Assembly: GCA_947369085.1 (NCBI GenBank)
Contig: CANBJR010000018.1
Span: 1-40,558 of the forward strand
DNA length: 40,558 nucleotides
Origin: an uncultured Clostridia bacterium
GTDB taxonomy: Bacteria > Bacillota > Clostridia > Oscillospirales > Acutalibacteraceae
Direction of reading: 5' to 3'
In this document: piece after piece, positions 40,173 to 40,558 of the stretch
How positions within the stretch are numbered: the stretch's first letter is position 1
How the letters are laid out: the number at the start of each line of letters is the position of its first letter
Position numbers and translations under genes: made by a program
The notes under the pieces: model-generated
Databases searched by the model: none
Told to the model about the DNA's origin: nothing
What the model saw: the letters and a program-made list of their open reading frames with translations, nothing else

Positions 40173-40558
40173 TCAAAACATTTCTCTCTTGCGGAGTACA
40201 AACATTACACATGTAGCACCAACAAGGATTGAAAGAATAATTACTGCAAGTGATGTATCTCCGGTCTGAACAGCGCTGTTGCCGCCGTTAGATGATGGTG
40301 GAGTATCAACTGTAGAATTTGAAGTTGTTGTAGATCCTGTTGCTGATGTCGAATCAGTTGCGGCAGGTTCTACAGGCTCCGTTGTTTCTGGCTCTACAGG
40401 AACCGTTGTGTCAGGCTCTACAGGAGCTGTTGTATCAGGCTCTACGGGAACCGTTGTGTCAGGCTCTACAGGAGCTGTTGTATCAGGCTCTACTGGAGAT
40501 GTCGTATCAGGCTCTACGGGAACCGTTGTGTCAGGCTCTACAGGAGCTGTTGTATCAG
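40173..40558 (-). CDS. C-terminal part of a cell-wall-anchored repeat protein (partial)
   Basis: The minus-strand frame has no start within the window; the stop is TGA at 40173-40175. About 128 residues are visible. At least seven copies of an eight-residue repeat DTTxPVEP (x = A, V, S) are followed by a Ser/Thr/Gly-rich stalk, then VQTGDTSLAVIILSILVGA and a positively charged tail RKREMF. The QTGD segment, hydrophobic helix and basic end form a sortase-type or membrane-anchoring signal variant. The repeats would form a rigid Pro-rich wall-spanning stalk. The functional N-terminal domain lies right of the window. Confidence 0.85.
   Translation of the reverse strand, partial: DTTAPVEPDTTVPVEPDTTSPVEPDTTAPVEPDTTVPVEPDTTAPVEPDTTVPVEPETTEPVEPAATDSTSATGSTTTSNSTVDTPPSSNGGNSAVQTGDTSLAVIILSILVGATCVMFVLRKREMF
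40366..40557 (-). repeat. 24-bp tandem repeat, 8 copies, extending past the window
   Basis: Eight units of 24 bp run from 40366 to 40557 in the surface protein gene. From 40390 two unit types alternate (ending CCGTTGTGTCA or GCTGTTGTATCA on the plus strand), a 48-bp higher-order pattern broken by the unit at 40486. This suggests expansion by duplication of a double unit. The repeat keeps the reading frame. Confidence 0.9.

Noticed and set aside
39995..40216. Plus-strand 73-codon ORF
   Set aside because: It runs through the terminator and the 3' end of the surface protein gene and has no ribosome site.
40366..40557. CRISPR-like repeat at the right edge
   Set aside because: The 24-bp units are contiguous, in frame, and encode the repeat DTTxPVEP of a surface protein.

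Overview
The window looks like a chromosomal segment of a low-GC Clostridia bacterium, probably Oscillospiraceae/Ruminococcaceae (Ruminococcus-like). The basis is the SRP RNA-dnaX-ybaB-recR order, a T-box in front of pheST, an IreB phosphoprotein gene, Shine-Dalgarno-led genes, a CotH protein with a C-terminal dockerin, and a sortase-type surface protein. The species assignment is inference; no rRNA gene is present.

Positions 1-6760 (minus strand) are the early/replication arm of a prophage or phage-derived element. A consensus promoter (6733-6761) with a long palindrome just downstream drives two small zinc-ribbon genes, one apparently starting at ATT. These are followed by a structured 3' region ending in a strong terminator. 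Next come a sigma-region-4-like regulator, two small orphan proteins, DUF2800, DUF2815, a 45-residue membrane protein, a phage family A DNA polymerase, a Bro-N protein and a truncated DUF7768-like gene. The late phage genes would lie left of base 1.

Positions 6850-15190 hold AT-rich defence cargo. There is a plus-strand 985-residue SIR2 protein resembling the NADase defence protein DSR2, with an unusual four-cysteine insert. A HARE-HTH (COG2958-like) gene is broken by one frameshift. A complete FokI-like type IIS restriction-modification pair follows (fused double adenine methyltransferase, then endonuclease with its catalytic and dimerisation residues in place). The cargo stops just before the 3' end of the tmRNA gene (15528-15872), a common integration site. 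No integrase or repressor gene is visible in the window.

Positions 15528-19705 (minus strand) form a housekeeping block: SRP RNA, dnaX, ybaB, recR, smpB, a GNAT acetyltransferase and ssrA. SmpB and tmRNA, the two partners of trans-translation, lie next to each other. dnaX carries an in-frame A AAA AAG heptamer at codons 379-381 with a -1 stop six codons later, as expected for a tau/gamma frameshift.

Positions 19840-26345 contain a hairpin with a tiny orphan ORF, a lipoprotein with an Asn/Ser linker and possible cohesin-like domain, and divergently a secreted CotH-dockerin protein behind three phased TTTCAC repeats. They also contain a probable vitamin B6 salvage operon (pyridoxal/pyridoxamine kinase, ECF S component, TatD-associated radical SAM protein) and a Pr6Pr-type membrane protein.

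Positions 26353-30396 (minus strand) are a YtrA-type GntR regulator with an AGTGTA-N13-TACAaT operator, an ABC ATPase, a large ABC permease and a prolyl-tRNA editing protein. Positions 30519-34271 are T-box-pheS-pheT. The rest holds ireB, an orphan 101-residue protein, a HAD phosphatase, a cyclophilin lipoprotein, an S1-domain protein, rmuC, a small two-helix membrane protein, and the 3' part of a cell-wall-anchored protein with 24-bp tandem repeats that runs off the right edge.
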